Part shown: piece by piece, positions 1 to 12,600 of the stretch
Position numbering within the stretch: position 1 is the first letter of the stretch
Layout: every line of letters begins with the position of its first letter
NCBI GenBank assembly: GCA_903813345.2
Contig: CAIIXF020000003.1
Span: 27,483,248 to 27,547,247, forward strand
DNA length: 64,000 nt
Direction: 5' to 3'
DNA from: Owenia fusiformis
Taxonomy: Eukaryota > Annelida > Polychaeta > Sabellida > Oweniidae
Notes under the pieces: model-generated
Seen by the model: only the letters and a program-made list of their open reading frames with translations
Told to the model about the DNA's origin: nothing
Databases searched by the model: none
Position numbers and translations under genes: made by a program

Positions 1-959
1 GTTTATCGTTCAGTCCAGTGACAAGTTTTGTGTGCTTGCCAGCAATCTAAGTAGGCCTGGTTTTTTACCTTCTTCTAAGGCCACTTTATTGTGGCCTTGT
101 TCAAAGGATAAATCCCTGCATGTTTTTTACTTCTGTGTACGGGTCATGTCGTAATCATAAAATTTTAAATCAAATGTTCGCCATTTTTCCACATCACAAG
201 TTTTGGTCTAATTACCTCACCAAAAATTCCAAAACACAAATGAAGTGATCAATGTATTAGTTCACATCTTCTGGATCGCTTACTTAGAATATACAGCCAG
301 TTACTAATGTCAGACAATAACAACATTCCAATGATCCAGATGGAATTACTTCTAGCCAAGAACTGGCTTTAGACTCGAGTAAGGCCTGGTCAAAAATACA
401 TTTTCAGGGATCATTTTCAGCATTTCTTGTTGAAATGTTATTTCTTGTTGAAGCTCCATGTATCCAATCGATACTCCCGCATCAACCTGATTGATATTCT
501 TTTGATACAATATTTGGATTTTCAATATTTGTGCAAAATTGGTTTGGATGTTCCAATGTGTTTTTCGTCTGAGCATAATGAGCCAACGTTTTTATGGCAT
601 GCCATCACTGATTGGCTAATTCAGAAGCATATTTAAGGCTCCGCGCAATGCGGTGATGTAAAAATAAGAAAAGTTGCTGAATTTGGCAAGGGTAGAATAT
701 ATCTCAACAAAGTTGTGAAAATCAAATGAGTGCCTGGTCAAAATTAGATCTAGTTTTATTATCTGCCATTTGCGGGAAAAAAGATCGAGACTACAAAGGG
801 GGTGCAGTTATCACGATGGAGTATTTGGTACTTCACTCTTTTGTTTGAAAATTAGAAAATGAAATGACAACTTCAAATAAAATTGAAATATACTGCTTGT
901 TTTATATATAAGCTACAGAAATCCATTTCCTAAATTAAGGGTGACATTATTTTTTACAG
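1..959. other. upstream region, no gene recognised
   Basis: The phosphatase gene that starts at 960 needs an upstream exon coding its start and first catalytic aspartate (a hydrophobic strand ending Phe-Asp-Leu, ending in phase 1). I could not find such an exon here, so it probably lies beyond the left edge. The short open frames at 352-576 (-) and 427-636 (+) overlap each other and show no supporting splice sites. Confidence 0.5.
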
Positions 960-1020
960 ACATGACGATGTGGCCATTCCATGTAGACTGTATGGTAGAC
1001 CCACCATTTCGAAAAAATCG
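960..1020 (+). CDS. MDP1: MDP1 alternative active-site exon, version a
   Basis: This 61-nt exon lies between a polypyrimidine/ACAG acceptor and a GTAAG donor. In the gene's phase it reads DMTMWPFHVDCMVDPPF, clearly paralogous to version b at 1065. It keeps the Asp and Thr of the DxDxT loop and the WPF and VDPPF blocks. It replaces Tyr-Thr-Leu with Met-Thr-Met, the second Trp with His, and Thr-His with Cys-Met. It is intact and open, so a functional alternative is more likely than a dead copy. Including both versions would add 122 nt and break the frame. Confidence 0.8.
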
Positions 1021-4000
1021 GTAAGATATATGCATTTATTGAAATAAACTGTATGTTTTTATAGATTATACATTGTGGCCATTCTGGATTGACACCCATG
1101 TGGACCCACCCTTCTCCAAAAAGGGGTAAGGTACATGTTAATTGTTTCTCAGATCTTGCTTATAGTTTCTTTAGCCTTGTATGTACACCTAAAATATGCA
1201 AGTTTGGACTACATAGAATTCTAGAGAGGCTTATTGGTTCCAAAAGGGTTTTATAGTTTTAAAGTATTGTATATAGTATATACCATGTGAAAATTGAGTC
1301 CCTCATATATGATCTGTAAATTTATCAAAGCTTTCGCTGGCTTTGAAAATAATATTCTTAAATTTGAAAGCATGGTGACCAGCCAGCTGACTTTTTTTTT
1401 TATTAATCATTTTTATTTCAAGTTCATATACAAGTATTATAACATATAATATAATATCATACAATGAAAATTCAACAAGGTTTATCAATTTAACAATTGT
1501 GTTGTTGAACTTTGAAGTAAATATACCATACACTAGTATGCAATACAAATACAAATTCGTTACCATTATTTATAACTGTTCATATGTAAACAAAAAGGAA
1601 AAACACAATCAAGGCTGATATTAGAATGCTTTACAAAAAAGGTGTGCAGCGGTGTAAATAAAAAGCAATCGTGGGTTGTTTCGTTGGTGATATTTAGAGC
1701 TAAAATGAGAGGATATACGATGGCGATCAAATGAGGCAAATATTTTGTACAAATCATGATAAAGGAGTCATTATTACAAATTGTTCCTTTGATTGCTTTG
1801 ATGTTCGCCAGCCATTCGATTTTTTGAAAAATTCTCGTCTCAGAATATGACATAACTGGTATATTATAGCTGTTCAAATGAATAGCGTTTATTGACCACA
1901 CCTAATATAATAAGCCTGAGTGGTCTAGGGAGAAAATACTAGCTTCCCACGCAGTCAAACCATAGTTCGAATCCCGGTTCGACCAATTTACCTTGATTTT
2001 GCCGTGCTTTTATTCTGCACTGGAAATACCATTTTTAACGATGTCATTTCAATATATATGCATTCAAAATCTTGTCAGTTGTTGAATTTGTAATAAAAAT
2101 ATAAATAAAATATGTATAAAAATATGCCCAAATATTTTGCGTTTTACATAAAGGTCAGCCTTTAAATAAGACATACAGAGTGAAACTTTGTATCAAACAC
2201 CTCTCTTATCTGGGCACCTCTCAATGAAAACACTTTTTCTTGGTCCTAAATTTGTTATCTCCCATTGACTCACATATTAAAAAGACCTGAAGTATGAGAC
2301 ACCTGCTAATCTGAACACTATTTTCTGGTCCCAATGTTTTACTTTAATTATTTATGAACTAAATAAAGTGCAGTGATCACCCCACCATTAAAATAACAGG
2401 GTGGTGTTCTCTGTTAAATATTTTAAAATCACGTACTGCTGCCCTTTTGAAGACCTGTTTGCACCCTGTCAAAATATAAATGACAAATTGAAATATTTAG
2501 ACTAAAGTGAGTAAACTTAGGATCAAGAGATCACTGTTGCTTGGGTCTGGTAGTAACATGTAATTATTTGGTGTCAAAACTTCCAAGTAATGTTACCGGC
2601 ATAAAGGCAGTGAGATAGTGACACATTATAGCATCAGTCTCTGTGCTGAAGCAGTTATGAGGATTTTTACACAGAGATGGCCTAAATTGTTTTAGTCTCA
2701 GAATTGATTCTCTATACTCTTTTCATGTAATTTCTATTCTAAATGCCTAATACTGAATTACACAGCTGTATCTTGTTCATTCAAATATCATATGTTTTAG
2801 GGATGGTAAAATCTACGATAATTACAATAAACACATCAAACCATTCCCCGATGTGCCCAATATATTGGAGCAACTCCACAGTGAGGGCTACAAGCTAGGA
2901 GCTGCTTCTAGGTAAGATTTGCATAAAACTGAATGAACGAGAGGTAGCCTTTTATACATCAGCATTTATTTTAATTTTTGCATTATGGCTACATGGATAA
3001 GTTTCAGACTGTCATGATTTAAAAAGTATGACGTATATATCACTTTTATTGTAACTGCCAATGTCATCCCAGTGTGCATATGTGCTCATGTCATGTGCAG
3101 TTTGTCAAAACAAAACTATTTAAATGAGAATTTGGAACAAAGGGCAACTAAAGCTGATTATTGAAACAATTTAATAATCTAAATTAATTTGGTCAATTAA
3201 TGATTCTTAGCCAATTTACTAGTATATGTCTGACTATACTTTTACAAACTTTGTTATTGGGATGTATTCTTCTCTTCAGGACAACATGTACGGATGAAGC
3301 TAAGCAGTTAGTGAAGCTTCTTGACTGGGAGAAATACTTCCATTACAAGGAGATATACCCTGGCTGTAAGGTCGCCCATTTCAAAAGGTGAGAAAATATT
3401 TTGATATTTAATTCTAGGTCAACTTGTCCTTTTGTTGTAAGTCATGTCACTCTGACCTGACAGCCTATTGAATTTTTACAGGAATCTAGTCAATCTGCTG
3501 CAAAATGTTTGCTTTTCTGTAAAACCTGACAAATTACTTGTTATCATTGTTGAACAGATGACAATACTATAATATAATATTGCAAAGTTTTCAACAGGGT
3601 CTTTCTCTATTCAGTAAAGATTCTTATTGTACATTTTTGATTGAAAATTATCAAAAGCTGTGCATTTTCAACTCTGCACTAGGTGATTCAGGTTTACATT
3701 TTTATCAATTCATTCTAAATATCTAACATTTAAATTATGAAATGTATTCCTAGATTCCACGAAGACAGCGGTATAGCATACAGAGATATGTTATTCTTTG
3801 ATGACGAATACAGAAATATCGCTGACATAAGCAAATTAGGTGAGTCCAAAAACTGTATGTATTATACTTCCATTTTATGAATTTCTAAAGAGTTTGATGT
3901 TTGATATACAGCATTTTTTCTGAGTGTTGGCATAATCATTACGTTATTTTGAGATAAAAATAACTTTTTAATTTTTATAAGCATATTTTTGCCATTTCAA

Positions 4001-7000
4001 TATCTTTCAATCATTTATTTTTTGTAACATTGATTTTATGAATTTAATATGTTTTTTGATGTTATATGTTACATAAAGCATGATGAATATAAAAACGTAA
4101 TGTCTTTTTATATATGATAGGATGAGGTATATTTCAGTTGATATAGTTTTGGTAATTTTCTGTTATCAATGATTTTGTATCACCAATTATTTGCTTTAAT
4201 TTACAGCACATTAATGTTTTAAGTTGAAACTATTTCTTATTCTTAACATCTTGGGTTCTCAAGCTTATATGCAGATATTCAGATTTTTATGCCCTAGGGT
4301 TTATGTGCACCTGGCTTTTTAAAATCTTGAATTTGCCTGTTTTTTATTTTGAAATTGCTGAAAGGAGAGAAAACAGGTTCTTTGAAATTCTTCACATCTC
4401 AGAAATCATCAAATCAAAATTGAACATAACAACAATGCATGCAAACAACTCAAAGCGCCAATTTTCCCAATTGTCACTTTATTTACGGGAAGTGGCTACC
4501 ATTGATATCTATCCAAAAAACCCTAAAATTCATATGTGCGTAAAACTGAGAACCTTTGATGTTGGGAAGTCTTTATGTTTGCCTATATGTGCCTTCGTTC
4601 TTGTTCTTCAGGCGTCACTTGTATATACACAGAGAACGGAATGAGTTTCCCAGAGCTCACAAATGGATTTAAACAATTTAATGACAATCAAACAAAACAA
4701 TCATCAACTAAACGTTCTTGATATCAGATGACATTAGGAGATATTTACATATAACTTTCATTGTTATATGCATTTTTATCAATTTAATTACACGAACATT
4801 GCAGTATTTGAGAGTTATTATATGTACAAGAAAAGGATTCCATCGGATGTCATTGATTTATACTGTGTCTTATGAATTGATGAAGCATGATGTCATTTAA
4901 ATAGGTTTTTGATGTCATATAATTGTATTTCGTTGCATCATTCATACAAAGGAAAATTTTCAATTTTCTCTAATCTCACATAGATCATCCTCCGATCACA
5001 GGGCTTCAAAATCCTGAATATATTCTTTCTTTTTACCCCCTGCGATAAGCAGTTAGCATTTTCCCAATTAAGAACTCACAATCTGATTGGCTGTCGCCAA
5101 TAAGGCTGTCTAATTAGATCACATGATTCAGTAAAATTGGGCGCTTCCAAATTGGTTATAGCAGGGGGAAGAAGGAGGTACGGATTCTGGATACCTGCTT
5201 AGGAGGATGACATAGATTGATTAAGTTTAATGTCAAAAGATTTTAGTAAAGAAAGACATATTATAAGGATTTACATGGTGGACTGTTATGCTTTGCGAAG
5301 ACTGAATATTGATATGCAACGTCATATTTTACATTGATATACTCAACCACAGGGTTTTTCTCTGTTAAATAATAAATTAATGCTTATTTAAACATTAAGT
5401 TTGTATATCCAGTATTTATTTTAATCCTTGATGGTAACGTACCAGGATGTTTTGGATATAAGGTTTATTCTGAGGGATATATTTATTTGATTACTGTCCA
5501 TTTATATATTTATTTGATTACTGTCCATTTACTTACATTCTTTTCAAATTCCATGAGGTGTTTCATTTTGCAATGTTACTTTGCATTATTGAAAACAAAA
5601 CTACCATTATATCTGCCTGCTCCCTTGTTTGAATGAGAGATATACTGAACCCAATCCTCAGATATGACATATATTCCCAGGCCCGTAGCTGGGGGGGGTT
5701 CGCAGGGTTCGGGCGAACCCCCCCCCTGGCCAAAAATTCTTTCAAAATCATGCAGTTTTTCACCATTTTGAGCACTTCTCAAGTGAACCCCCCCTGGAAA
5801 TTTTTGAAAAATGAACCCCCCCCTTGGAAAATCCTGGCTACGGGCCTGATTCCCCAGTGTTATCTATACCTCAATTCCATCGAATTTTAAGATATATTTG
5901 TCTACAGATTAAAGTTAATATATTCTTTAATAAATACATTCGTTAACCAGAAAGAACCCTTTGTACAATTTGAGATCCCCAAAATATAAATTACAATTAA
6001 ACATATGTAACTATCAAACCAACATGGCCTCTCAAAACCTAAATAGAACAAGCCAGAAGAGTTCAAGCAAAACTTGTGTATCCAATTACCTGTACAATTT
6101 TCAACAGGTAAGCACCATTCCATTATTATTGTTCAATTTGTTGTAATATGGCTGCATTTTGATTTAAGCTTTATATGAAACAATGATTTGATATTAATTT
6201 TTTATTGAATTGTATTTATTTCTTTGAGATATGTACCTATTTGTTGATCTTCTTCTAAATACATTATATTTACGTTACAATTCTATTTGGATAGTACTGC
6301 ATGCAGAAACTTTAAACAGTCTGGTGTTTTGTGTTATATCATAGAGATGAAGAGAATGGTCTACTCAGTAGATGTAGCTTGAATTTATGATTTTTATCTC
6401 ACAGAAATCATAGACAACAGTGCTCATTTTATACATAGAAATATTGTGAATTGACTTTTTTTAATTGTCTTTGTCAATGTTGCCATGGTTAAATCATTGT
6501 CCTCATTCACCTCAATAAAATGACATGTTAGAATAATGTTTGGTGAACTTTTTCCAGGTGTGACATGTGTTGAGGTGAGAGAGGGAATGACTCTAACATT
6601 GCTCAATGTTGGCCTTCAGGCCTTCTTGCTCAACTCTAGAGTGGACTTTGAACCCCCTGAACCAAGCCAGGACTGTGAGATGGTACTAGAACAGTTAACC
6701 CTAGGCACAACAACAACCTGTTCTGAAAACCCCCATGGAGCCCCTTTTGGGGACCAATCATTCCATCCCATAGAGACCACATTCCAAAATGTATCCCCTT
6801 TTGGGAACCACACATTCCATCCTACTGGAGCTCCTAATGAACCCTCCTTTGAGTATCATTCTAATGGGAGTCACACTTTTAATCATTCAGAAATCACCAA
6901 TGGAGCCTCATTTGGTTGTGAGAGTGATTATTATGGGGGCCCTTTTGGGGATCTCTCTGAGGACATGGATATGTCTGGAAATGGGAGTTATGAGTGTCTT

Positions 7001-7138
7001 ATGGGAAATTGCAGTAAATGTGATTTATTAAGTGCTCATCATATTGAGAGTAAAAATATAGTTGTTGAAGATGGCGCCACTTTGTCAACTATTGAACAAG
7101 GGTACTCTACTCCAAGCCAAGTGATTACCAAAACATAG
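960..7138 (+). CDS. MDP1: magnesium-dependent phosphatase 1 (HAD family), 5'-partial, with alternative exons
   Basis: Exons: 960-1020 or 1065-1125 (alternatives), 2801-2911, 3280-3387, 3754-3839, then 4612-4721 or 6558-7138 (alternative last exons). All have AG/GT borders and compatible phases. The product matches MDP1, a small HAD-superfamily phosphatase that uses an aspartyl-phosphate intermediate. DYTLWPFWIDTHVDPPF follows the second Asp of the DxDxT motif. GYKLGAASR carries the HAD motif II Ser/Thr-type strand, EIYPGCKVAHF holds the motif III Lys, and MLFFDDEYRNI is the acidic metal-binding motif IV. Family knowledge: MDP1 acts on protein-tyrosine and glycated-protein phosphates. The first exon, with the nucleophile Asp, is not in the window. 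Function is confident; which exon combinations are really used is inference. Confidence 0.9.
1065..1125 (+). CDS. MDP1: MDP1 alternative active-site exon, version b (canonical)
   Basis: This 61-nt exon has an ATAG acceptor and a GGGTAAG donor, in the same phase as version a. It reads DYTLWPFWIDTHVDPPF, the family-typical sequence after the first catalytic Asp. Only 44 nt separate it from version a, too short for ordinary metazoan intron removal. That gives a simple steric reason for the two to be mutually exclusive. Confidence 0.88.
1913..1985 (+). repeat. tRNA-like relic (probable SINE head)
   Basis: TGGTCTAGGG resembles RNA polymerase III box A, and GTTCGAATCCC is a good box B about 40 nt further on. 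The sequences where acceptor-stem arms should lie do not pair, so this is a tRNA-derived SINE head or pseudo-tRNA, not a working tRNA gene. Confidence 0.4.
4612..4721 (+). CDS. MDP1: MDP1 alternative terminal exon, short form
   Basis: After a TTCTTCAG acceptor the exon continues the phase of exon 3754-3839. It reads GVTCIYTENGMSFPELTNGF and then a short polar tail of about 15 residues to TGA at 4719. VTC-I-x-x-x-x-GMS matches the C-terminal strand and helix of MDP1. The result is a normal-length MDP1. Confidence 0.85.
5478..5531. repeat. two-copy 27-bp tandem repeat
   Basis: A unit containing ATTTATTTGATTACTGTCCA is present twice in tandem in the intron between the two alternative MDP1 terminal exons. 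No function is evident. Confidence 0.7.
5678..5848. mobile_element. 171-bp MITE with CAGGCCCGTAGC termini
   Basis: The left end CAGGCCCGTAGC and the right end GCTACGGGCCTG are perfect inverted repeats, flanked by a 5-bp direct repeat ATTCC. Inside are C-runs and G-runs separated by AT-rich sequence. It lies in an MDP1 intron and has no coding capacity. Confidence 0.7.
6558..7138 (+). CDS. MDP1: MDP1 alternative terminal exon, long-tail form
   Basis: This second version of the C-terminal exon follows a TTTTTCCAG acceptor in the same phase. It reads GVTCVEVREGMTLTLLNVGL, homologous to the short form and arguably nearer the family consensus. An unusual tail of about 165 residues follows, to TAG at 7136. 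The tail is Gly/Pro/His/Ser/Asn-rich with degenerate repeats around PFGxxxFHP (PFGDQSFHP, PFGNHTFHP, SFGCESDYY, PFGDLSEDM) and several Asn-X-Ser/Thr. It looks disordered and resembles no domain I know. Confidence 0.75.
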
Positions 7139-9038
7139 TCCTTATTGAGGTCGTTTTCAAACTAGTTACTGAAAAATCCTTACCAGAACTTATGATACTG
7201 AAACATGTTATCAACTATAATCCTTCCTAAAATATGGCCTTCAATGAATGAAACTGTCCTTATCACAACATGTGTCTTTCCCTAGACATTGTCCAAAGCC
7301 ATACAGCCCTCTTCAAAGATGCATGTTATAATGAGATCTGTCATTTACATGAACCTTGCCTTCGAAGCAGCCTAAGAACTTTAGCAATAGGCCTGATGTT
7401 CAGCTTGGTTTAAAGGTAAATGATGATACTATTGTGAAATGTAACCACACAGTATGATGGCTATGACTGGTAAGGCCCCTTACTAAAGCTATGATACTGT
7501 GAAAGTGAAATCACATGATACAATGGGGCTTGAAAGTACTTGTTTGAGTAAACCGCATTGTTTGACTACTTCAACTTCTAGGCCTAAATGTAAAATACTA
7601 AGTAATCTTATTAATACTTAGTATGAATTAATTATCAATACTTAGTATTACTTACATATGAATTATATTTTCATATTGTATCGTCATTTTGAAAAATAAT
7701 TAATTGACAAAATATCATGTTTTTTGAAGAAGGTACACTCCCCTCCGAAAATGTGGCAACCAGAAGTGTCATTTTAGACCATTTGATGAAGCTTGTTTAT
7801 GTTTATAAATTCCTGACCCTATATTGTAATTGAACATTCAAAACAGGCTGTAAAACACTATCCAAAGTTGTCTCTCAGTTGCCAAACTTATGGAGGGGGT
7901 AGAGTTCTTTCCATGAATGTATTCTTGATCACAAGTTTTGATGGCATTGTTGAAATTCCTTTAATCAACGAAATGTGGTCTATGATACATTCAAGAAACT
8001 CAGTGTTTTGTGAGCATTTTGTGTAAGTGGTCTCTGATGTCATTACTCGAACTTTTATGTACAGTAAAATAAGAAACATAAACTTTTTATTATTATTATT
8101 GTCCGTCAATAGTGATGTACATTTCTTATATTATATGCCTCTGCTTTTTATACGCAGATCATGGAGTTGTATTTTGAAACTACTCGTATATTATGTAAAT
8201 TGTATATTTTGAATTTTAAACATGATGTTAAATGTGTTACTAGTGCAACGTGAATTGCCCACCACATCACTTACTTTTTTCGCAGATGTTTGGTCAAGAT
8301 TGTCCAAAAAACATTTGAAATTCAAGTTCCCACATTGTCTTTGAGCTCCTCTATTTCCCAGATAGATAGACAGGGGGCAGGGGGGCTTAGTGGCTTGATA
8401 AAAGATTAGTACAACTCAAGCTAGATAATGATATTTTTATTCATTAATGTAATCATGTGTACATGTATATCTGTATTTTGTAGTATAAGTTTTAAAGACC
8501 ATTTTTGAAAACAATGAATTCATAACTACAGCAACTGTTATGAAATGTCAGAGAATACTTTTTACATCAATTAAATCAAATTGCACAAATGATACAATTG
8601 AATTACTGTAATTTTTGATGAAGGCAGTATTTAAACACAGTTTTCCTTCACTAGAATATCAACTTTGATCAAAATGTTTACAATAAGACACTATTTGATT
8701 TTGTTTCTTTTCTTGTAAATATCTGAGAATTTACAAATATTGTTTGTTTTCAAAATTTTGCCTCAACTGAGGAGGGAGAGGGTGTTAAACATTATGTAAT
8801 TTTGCATGGCCTTATTTCAAAATATTGTTTTGAAAAATATTCTTAAAGACAGTATGATCCATTAGATCTACACATTACAGGTAAAATAAGTAAGTTTAAC
8901 ATGCAAGTTAACCATGTTAACATGCAAGGACTAAATGAGAATTTCATATTTGTAATTGAACACATTGAAATATACTATAATTGGGTAGATCTGTAACTTA
9001 TATTTTGATGTATTCATTCAAAGATATAGTTCTAAGTA
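7139..9038. other. MDP1 3' flank and intergenic DNA
   Basis: This stretch holds the 3' untranslated region of the long MDP1 form, then intergenic DNA. It contains the small MITE at 7736-7905; no other gene is seen. Confidence 0.5.
7736..7905. mobile_element. short MITE, CACTCCCCTCC family
   Basis: The left end TACACTCCCCTCC is matched by a degenerate inverted right end (CCAAACTTATGGAGGGGG). It belongs with the better copies at 34554-34792 and 44011-44883. The right end is mutated, so its exact limit is uncertain. Confidence 0.6.
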
Positions 9039-9651
9039 CAGAGTGTCAAACAAATATGTTCTCCCCCTTAGCCTTAACATCCACAATGTTGCATAACTTT
9101 TTGTCTGAATTTTACTCACGCGGTACTAACTTTGACCGTTAATTTGAATTTTTGATCTAACAGATGTTCGAAAATCAAGGATTGTGAGTCTCATACTGCA
9201 CCATTTTTCTCCAAACATGTTCTGTTCAAAGCAAAACAAAATTGCCTTTCTGTCAGTGCATTGGTTTATTGTGAATCCCTTGTTTTATCAGCGTTTTGGT
9301 CCCCAGCTGTTAAAAGCCCTTCTCACAGCTGGGGACCAAAATGTTGCTGGAAGTAGGGAGTCTGTGTAACAGAATAATGTACCAACAGAAAGGCATTTTT
9401 GTTATGATTTGAATGGAACGAGTTTGAAGAAAAATGTTGCAGTATGAGACTTGTAATCCTTGATTTTCAAATATCTGGTAGGTCAAAAATTCAAAATAAT
9501 GCTCGAAGTTACCGCGTGGTACTTTGGCACATCAAAGCAAGGCTTCATCATGGAGCAACGCCACAAGAAATTTCAGATGACTAGCTCAGCTAGATACACT
9601 TTTAAGGACAAATTGGAATTAAGGGGGAAAACATATTCATTTGACACCCTG
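9039..9651. mobile_element. 613-bp foldback MITE, mariner-like ends
   Basis: The termini CAGAGTGTCAAACAAATATG and its right-hand inverted partner (CATATTCATTTGACACCCTG) lie next to a TA. The element is a near-complete palindrome. It is centred on a 16-bp perfect stem TTTTGGTCCCCAGCTG (9294-9309) with CAGCTGGGGACCAAAA (9326-9341). No transposase is encoded. The open frames inside are by-products of the palindrome. Confidence 0.8.
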
Positions 9652-12600
9652 TGATGTTTAAATACATTTATTTAAAACGTTTGTCCAATATATCAATCCA
9701 TCCCAGAATCAGTCCAGCATTTCAAAGGCAAGAGCTCAAAACTTTATTCATACAGTATTTTTAGCTTGAAGAGGCTCAATGATTAACAACCAAGAACTTC
9801 CACTATCAAAAGACATTGATAGCTTACAAATATAGGCCTATTTTTCTGGAAATACTACAGTTTGAAAAAGCTTTGTTGAAAGTTGATTGCCTTTTAGATA
9901 GAAATTACAAGTAGAAGAGGCTGTAATTTGCACTTCTTTTTCTAAAGTCAATTAAAGAAAATGTATTTTTCAACCGAAAGTGTATTACTTAACGTACTGG
10001 AAAGAATGTTTGCATCAATGTCTATTATGGTGAATATTGCAGAAATCATTTTTTGAACATTTTAGACCAATGAGTTGGACATTGAGCCCTTTTTGAATCA
10101 AAATGATATGGTGACCATGGGTGTAGCTAGGCATGAGTCAGGGGAGTCAACTACATGTACCTTGCCAAAAATTACCGAAACATATTTTTGGACATTATCC
10201 AACAGAAATTGTGAAAATGAAGTCCAATGTTAAAAATACACCTCCTCATTTGCCTCACCTTTTAATTTTACCTCTTCTAATTGGCTCATTTTAAATCCTG
10301 GAAATCTACTTGAATGCCTTACGAAAGAGTTACCATACCAAAGAGATATGTTTTGAGAAACCCATTGTATTATATGTTATATCTATTTTAATCAAGAGTA
10401 TAGGTAAATAAACTCAACATTCCAACGGTTATAATATTTGTTTTTGTTCAATTATGTTTGAACCAGCATTTGATACAGGGTAGATCAGCTCCTAAGAATA
10501 CAGTAGTGTGTCAAGATCTCTGCAGCACTAGCATTAGCATTAGCATTAGCAAATGGATGCTGCTCTCTGTTGAAAATACTGAAAATTAACTGGCACTCTG
10601 GTGGAATCTTTCTGCCAAAAAAGGTGAAATAGATAAATTGACAAAAACAGGTTATATTAGGACTTAACATCCAGTTGAGAAAAAAGCCTGGGGAGATCAA
10701 TGTAATGTAAATTCCAAAGAGAAGGAAAAAGAGCATTTGGTACATTTAAAGAGAGACTTACATTGACATGGTTAAAACTGGTAATGAGACTGAATTGTTT
10801 GACTAAAGTGAAAATTGGCCCATAGCCAATCATAAAAATACAATTCTATTTTGCACTTCTGCATCTGCGGCTGTACTTAGATTTGAAATGCCTATTTTTG
10901 TATCTGGCTGATTATTCTTCCGATTGCTATGTTAGAATCGTGTTAACTGTTAACTATGGAAATAATTTCATAATTAGAATAAATAAAATAAATTTCATTT
11001 CATATGAATGTTTATTTCTATGTTACATTTGCATTTGTAATGAACTGATACATTGTTTTTCATGCACAAATCAAACACACAATTATAGTGAAACCTGTAA
11101 AGTCAAAAACCTCTAGATTAAAAGTAGAACACCTCTGTTAGTGGAACACTTTTCAGAGTCCAAAGACAAACAGACTTGATGTAAAATGAACCTCTATAAG
11201 TGGAACATCTCCCAAGTGGAACACTTTTTAGAGCTAGAGGTACTATTCAGGCACTTGTTAATTAAATATCTTACTGCAGCAATGATTCATTTATCTTTTA
11301 ATTGATGCAAGATGTCCGAGGCTTTCTAAAGAAACAACTCTGGATAAGTTCAAATAGTAATCTTATTTGACTTGATACCTAAATATTGGCAAATTTACAC
11401 TCATGATATTCCATGATGAATGATTTAGACTCTAATATATTAAATGCCTGTTTAGCAGTGTGTCTGTATAAACATCAAGACCAGCTTGATCAAACATTTC
11501 TCTCTTTTAAAGGAATATTTGGCTTTTCTTCATTTTTGGCATAATATTTCTGCATTGCTTAATTAAGATTTTGAAGATTAAAAAATACTGCAAAACAGAC
11601 ATTTAAACCCAAGGAGCCTATATCAACAAAAAATATACATTTTGAAATCTGTAAATATACAATTCATATACATGTATTTGTCATCCTATTTCATTTGATG
11701 ACCAAAACACATATTCATGTGAACATGTTTTTCATGTCCAAATTAATAATCACATACAAAAATTAACAGAGTAAACAACAAATAAAGAAAAAAGACATCA
11801 CATGTGTTAATAAATTGCAATTAAATTAAATATAACCTTCACAAGGCAGTTTAAATATATACGAAAAAATATATATATATTAATAATAAAAACATATTTT
11901 ATGACTCAATTGTAGTACTGTACAGTATATTTGTCTATACAAAATTACAATTTTTTGTTTACCCTCTATCTACACTGTACTTCTGGAAACCTGGTAGCAA
12001 CTTTGCTGAATGGGAATTTAGTCATACTCACTGTGTACTCAGGTACACTGGGGCCCATCATGTAACAATAGAGATCATTAAAGCTTGGCTGTAGAAGCAA
12101 CTCGCTATCAAGGGTCATTACACTTGTTACAAGAATGCACCCCAGATTGTTTTCCATGTAGATACCCAGTTTTATGAGCCTATAAGGCCTGTATGTAATC
12201 AGCTTAGCATCAGCCATATTTCAGAATGAAAATGTCTATTAAACACAGAAGCATGACATTATGTATATATATACAAACATCTCTTAGAATTATTACATCT
12301 ATGTACAATATTCAAGCCTTTTTTAATTTTGAGCAATATTTGAAATAATTTCAATTCAATGGCTTCAATCTGTCAATCAAATGCCATTCAGGTCATGCCA
12401 ACTATGCCATTTTCCTCTTTAACTGGCATAATCTCTTACACTCTGATCCTATATTACATAAATATTAATAATGAAATTCAGAATGATGGTAACTTGCACA
12501 TACTGTAAATTGGTTTAATTTGATGACCGTTTTGATTTGGCGAATTTATAAAAACTGTCATGTTAAGTCTGCCAATTTTTGGAAAATAATTCCCATGGAT

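Noticed and set aside
1566-1901. 111-codon minus frame
   Set aside because: No motif, no splice signals, AT-rich composition like the flanks.
5961-6110. Possible extra MDP1 exon ending at a GTAAGC donor (MASQNLNRTSQK...)
   Set aside because: It has a donor, but no MDP1 homology and no fitting acceptor; it lies between the two alternative terminal exons.
11966-12217. 83-codon minus frame with protein-like composition
   Set aside because: Could be a lone exon downstream of the F-box gene, but no acceptor/donor in the right phase could be fixed and no domain is visible.
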